Assembly: GCA_013042495.1 (NCBI GenBank)
Contig: JABDQB010000168.1
Location: forward strand, 1 to 7,766
Length of the DNA stretch: 7,766 nucleotides
Direction of reading: 5' to 3'
Origin: Gemmatimonadota bacterium
Lineage (GTDB): Bacteria; Gemmatimonadota; Gemmatimonadetes; Palauibacterales; Palauibacteraceae
Shown: in pieces, positions 5,965 to 7,766 of the stretch
How positions within the stretch are numbered: position 1 is the stretch's first letter
Layout: each line of letters opens with the position of its first letter
Made by a program: the position numbers and the translations under genes
Notes under the pieces: model-generated
The model's database searches: none
What the model was told of the DNA's origin: nothing
What the model saw: only the letters and a program-made list of their open reading frames with translations

Positions 5965-7674
5965 ATGAATCGGAAGACCGAGCCGGCGCCGACGCCTGAC
6001 GCGGGTAAAGGCGGACTCACCCGGGTCTTCACCGCCGCGATCGCCACCGCCGTGGTGCTCACCGTGCTGGCGGTCACGATCCGGTCGCAGGAACCGATCG
6101 GTGCCGGGATTTATTACGATGACGGGGCCTACCTGGCCCTCGCCAGGTCGGCGGCGGCGGGCGACGGTTACCTCTACTCGAACCTTCCGGGTGAGGTGCC
6201 CGGTGTGAAGTATCCGCCGGGCTACCCGGCGGTGCTGGCCCTCACGTGGAAAGTGTTCGGGCTCTACCCCGAGAACCTGCCCGCGCTCAAGGCGCTGAAC
6301 GCGTTGTTCTGGTCGCTGGCGGCCGGGGGCACGTTCCTGCTGTTCGCGCGTGGCGGCCGGCGGAGAGTCGTGGCGGTCGGCCTGGTCACGTTGTACGCGT
6401 TCCTCACCGTTCCCTCGATGTCCGTGGCCACCGTCCTGCTGTCCGAGCCGCTCTTCCTGCTTGCGTGTTTAGCAGCGCTCTTGCTGGCGGCGGCGGATCC
6501 GGCCCGCGCAGGGCCGAACCCGGCACCCCTGGACTCGACCAGCGGGTGGCCGGGCGGAGAGTTGGGTTGGGCCGCAGCGGTTGGATTGGCGGGCGCGGCC
6601 GCCTTCCTCACGCGCTCAATTGGCCTGACACTGATCGTGGCGCTCGCGCTGCCGCTTCTCCTGCGGCGCCGTTGGCAGGCCGCCGTATTTCTCACGGCGA
6701 TGGCAGGGGTACCGGCGATCGGCTGGCTCGCCTGGGCGCGGTCCCACGCTGCGGACGTTCCTGACCCCGTCTCCGGCCAGTACGGCTCGTACGGTACCTG
6801 GCTGGGCCAGGGTCTCGAGGGGGGCGCGTTCGGCCGCATCGGCGAGGTAGCGGCGGCGAACTGGGGCCCGTTCGTCGAGACCCTCCAGTTCGTCTGGGTG
6901 CCTCGTGCTCCCGGGCTGGCCCTGGCCGTCGTGTTACTCGCCCTGGGCGCTGCGGCCGGGTACGGCGCGCTGAGTGTCTGGAAGCGAAACCCATCGCTCG
7001 TCCTCTTCCCGATCGTGTACCTCGGGCTGGTGTTCATCTGGCCGTATGAGCCGTATCGCTTCTATTACGCGATCATGCCGGTGCTCACGCTGCTTGCGTT
7101 CGAGGGATTGTGGGAAGCTTCGCCGAAGATCCGCGCCGACCTGCCGCGGTGGGGGATTCCGGTCGCTGCTATCGTGGCGGCCATCTTCGTGGTAAACGCA
7201 CTCGTCTACCACGGTCGGGGGCACGCGGTCAGGTCCTGGGCCTCGCCGCAGACCATACCGGCGCGAGCTTATGCTCCGCTCAACGAGTGGATCCGAACAA
7301 ACACCGCGCCGGACGAGGTGATCGCGTCCGCGCTCGACCCCTACGTTCACTGGGAGACGGGCCGGCTCGCCGTGCCGTCCTGGCGTTTCCTGGCCGACGA
7401 CTATGGGCGTTACGACCGCACGCCCGAGGTGCTCGCGGCCGGCCTCGACTCGGTCATCGTCCGATACGGCGCCCGGTACGTGGCGCTGATCCTGGGCGAG
7501 AACAAGGCGGCCCGGACACTGGAGGCGTTCGTGGAACTGCATCCCGAGCGGGCGCTCAGAGTCCTGCAGACCGAGGGGCCGGCGGTGGGCGTGATCTACG
7601 CCCTGGCGCCGCCGGGAGAAGCGCTCTGGGATCCGGAGGCGGAGGCGGAGCCGAATGAAGAGGCTGCCCCTTAA
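5965..7674 (+). CDS. Multi-pass membrane glycosyltransferase-like protein (GT-C, ArnT/PMT-like)
   Basis: This 569-residue protein has an N-terminal membrane helix (about 21-40) and about ten further hydrophobic segments up to residue 414 (for example 134-151, 155-177, 216-233, 238-257, 316-337, 396-414). The first external loop has YYDDGAYLALA (50-60), and D52/D53 are candidates for the catalytic acid typical of GT-C transferases that use polyprenyl-phosphate sugars. KYPPGYPAVLAL (82-93), LSEPLFLLA (159-167) and YEPYRFYYAIMPVL (361-374) are characteristic of the GT39/GT83-like group. A soluble tail (about 418-569) probably faces the periplasm or outside and ends in an acidic EAEAEPNEEAAP stretch encoded by GGAGGC repeats. 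Start at ATG 5965 has no good ribosome site, and no longer in-frame start is apparent. Two in-frame TTA codons (residues 169 and 324) are the only ones I found in the window. The acceptor and sugar are unknown. Confidence 0.82.
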   Translation: MNRKTEPAPTPDAGKGGLTRVFTAAIATAVVLTVLAVTIRSQEPIGAGIYYDDGAYLALARSAAAGDGYLYSNLPGEVPGVKYPPGYPAVLALTWKVFGLYPENLPALKALNALFWSLAAGGTFLLFARGGRRRVVAVGLVTLYAFLTVPSMSVATVLLSEPLFLLACLAALLLAAADPARAGPNPAPLDSTSGWPGGELGWAAAVGLAGAAAFLTRSIGLTLIVALALPLLLRRRWQAAVFLTAMAGVPAIGWLAWARSHAADVPDPVSGQYGSYGTWLGQGLEGGAFGRIGEVAAANWGPFVETLQFVWVPRAPGLALAVVLLALGAAAGYGALSVWKRNPSLVLFPIVYLGLVFIWPYEPYRFYYAIMPVLTLLAFEGLWEASPKIRADLPRWGIPVAAIVAAIFVVNALVYHGRGHAVRSWASPQTIPARAYAPLNEWIRTNTAPDEVIASALDPYVHWETGRLAVPSWRFLADDYGRYDRTPEVLAAGLDSVIVRYGARYVALILGENKAARTLEAFVELHPERALRVLQTEGPAVGVIYALAPPGEALWDPEAEAEPNEEAAP

Positions 7675-7719
7675 GACGCGCCGGTGCTCTCTCGCGCCAG
7701 CCCCGGGCTCATCGATCGT

Positions 7720-7742
7720 CCATCTGACCGGGCGTCAGGTGG
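7720..7742 (+). terminator. Possible terminator-like hairpin after the glycosyltransferase gene
   Basis: CCATCTGAC (7720-7728) and GTCAGGTGG (7734-7742) form a 9-bp stem (one G-U wobble in RNA) with loop CGGGC, 45 bases after the TAA. Only a short T-poor sequence (GCCGGTTGTCAC) follows, so efficient Rho-independent termination is doubtful. It could be an end-of-operon RNA stabiliser. A second small inverted repeat, TGTCA (7749-7753) with TGACA (7761-7765), follows at the window edge. The rest of 7675-7766 holds no gene that I can support. Confidence 0.35.
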
Positions 7743-7766
7743 GCCGGTTGTCACTGATCCTGACAC

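Noticed and set aside
7635..7650. GGAGGC tandem repeats near the end of the membrane protein gene
   Set aside because: Only two to three short units that encode an acidic Glu-Ala tail; too little for a meaningful repeat locus.
1..7766. CRISPR arrays, tRNA/rRNA, insertion sequences, phage or toxin-antitoxin genes
   Set aside because: No spaced direct repeats, tRNA-like folds, transposase motifs or small paired genes were seen; nearly all bases are in conserved housekeeping-type genes.

Overview
The window is a compact, single-strand (+) stretch of a GC-rich bacterial chromosome; I estimate roughly 65% G+C by eye. Seven protein genes run in the same direction with spacers of 73 bases or less. 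They belong to housekeeping families. The phylum cannot be fixed from the sequence. Pairing SufS with a SufU-type scaffold (not SufE) plus a Rieske protein in the suf cluster occurs in Actinobacteria and several other GC-rich phyla, and a Gemmatimonadota-like or related lineage is possible but is a guess.

Positions 1-4392 hold most of a SUF iron-sulfur cluster assembly operon: the C-terminal part of sufB (cut by the window edge), sufD, a small soluble Rieske [2Fe-2S] protein, the cysteine desulfurase sufS, and the zinc-dependent sulfurtransferase sufU. SufS takes sulfur from cysteine as a persulfide, SufU accepts it, and the SufB-SufD scaffold (with the ATPase SufC) builds the cluster. sufC is not here: sufB and sufD are adjacent, so it must lie upstream or elsewhere. 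Catalytic and ligand residues are intact in every complete Suf protein.

Positions 4402-5921 hold rsgA (30S ribosome-maturation GTPase) and a NUDIX hydrolase of the CoA-pyrophosphatase type. Spacers of 9 and 5 bases make co-transcription with sufSU likely. Positions 5965-7674 encode a multi-pass GT-C type glycosyltransferase-like membrane protein. It comes after a slightly larger gap (43 bases), has no clear ribosome binding site, and holds the only two TTA codons I found in frame in the window.

The non-coding sequence is scarce, but three places have inverted repeats: a nested two-tier stem-loop filling the sufB-sufD spacer, a perfect 8-bp hairpin whose loop contains the stop codon of the Rieske gene, and a 9-bp hairpin 45 bases after the last gene. 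I found no tRNA, rRNA, CRISPR array, insertion sequence or phage gene, and no clearly new system; the most useful leads are the intercistronic hairpins and the operon composition.
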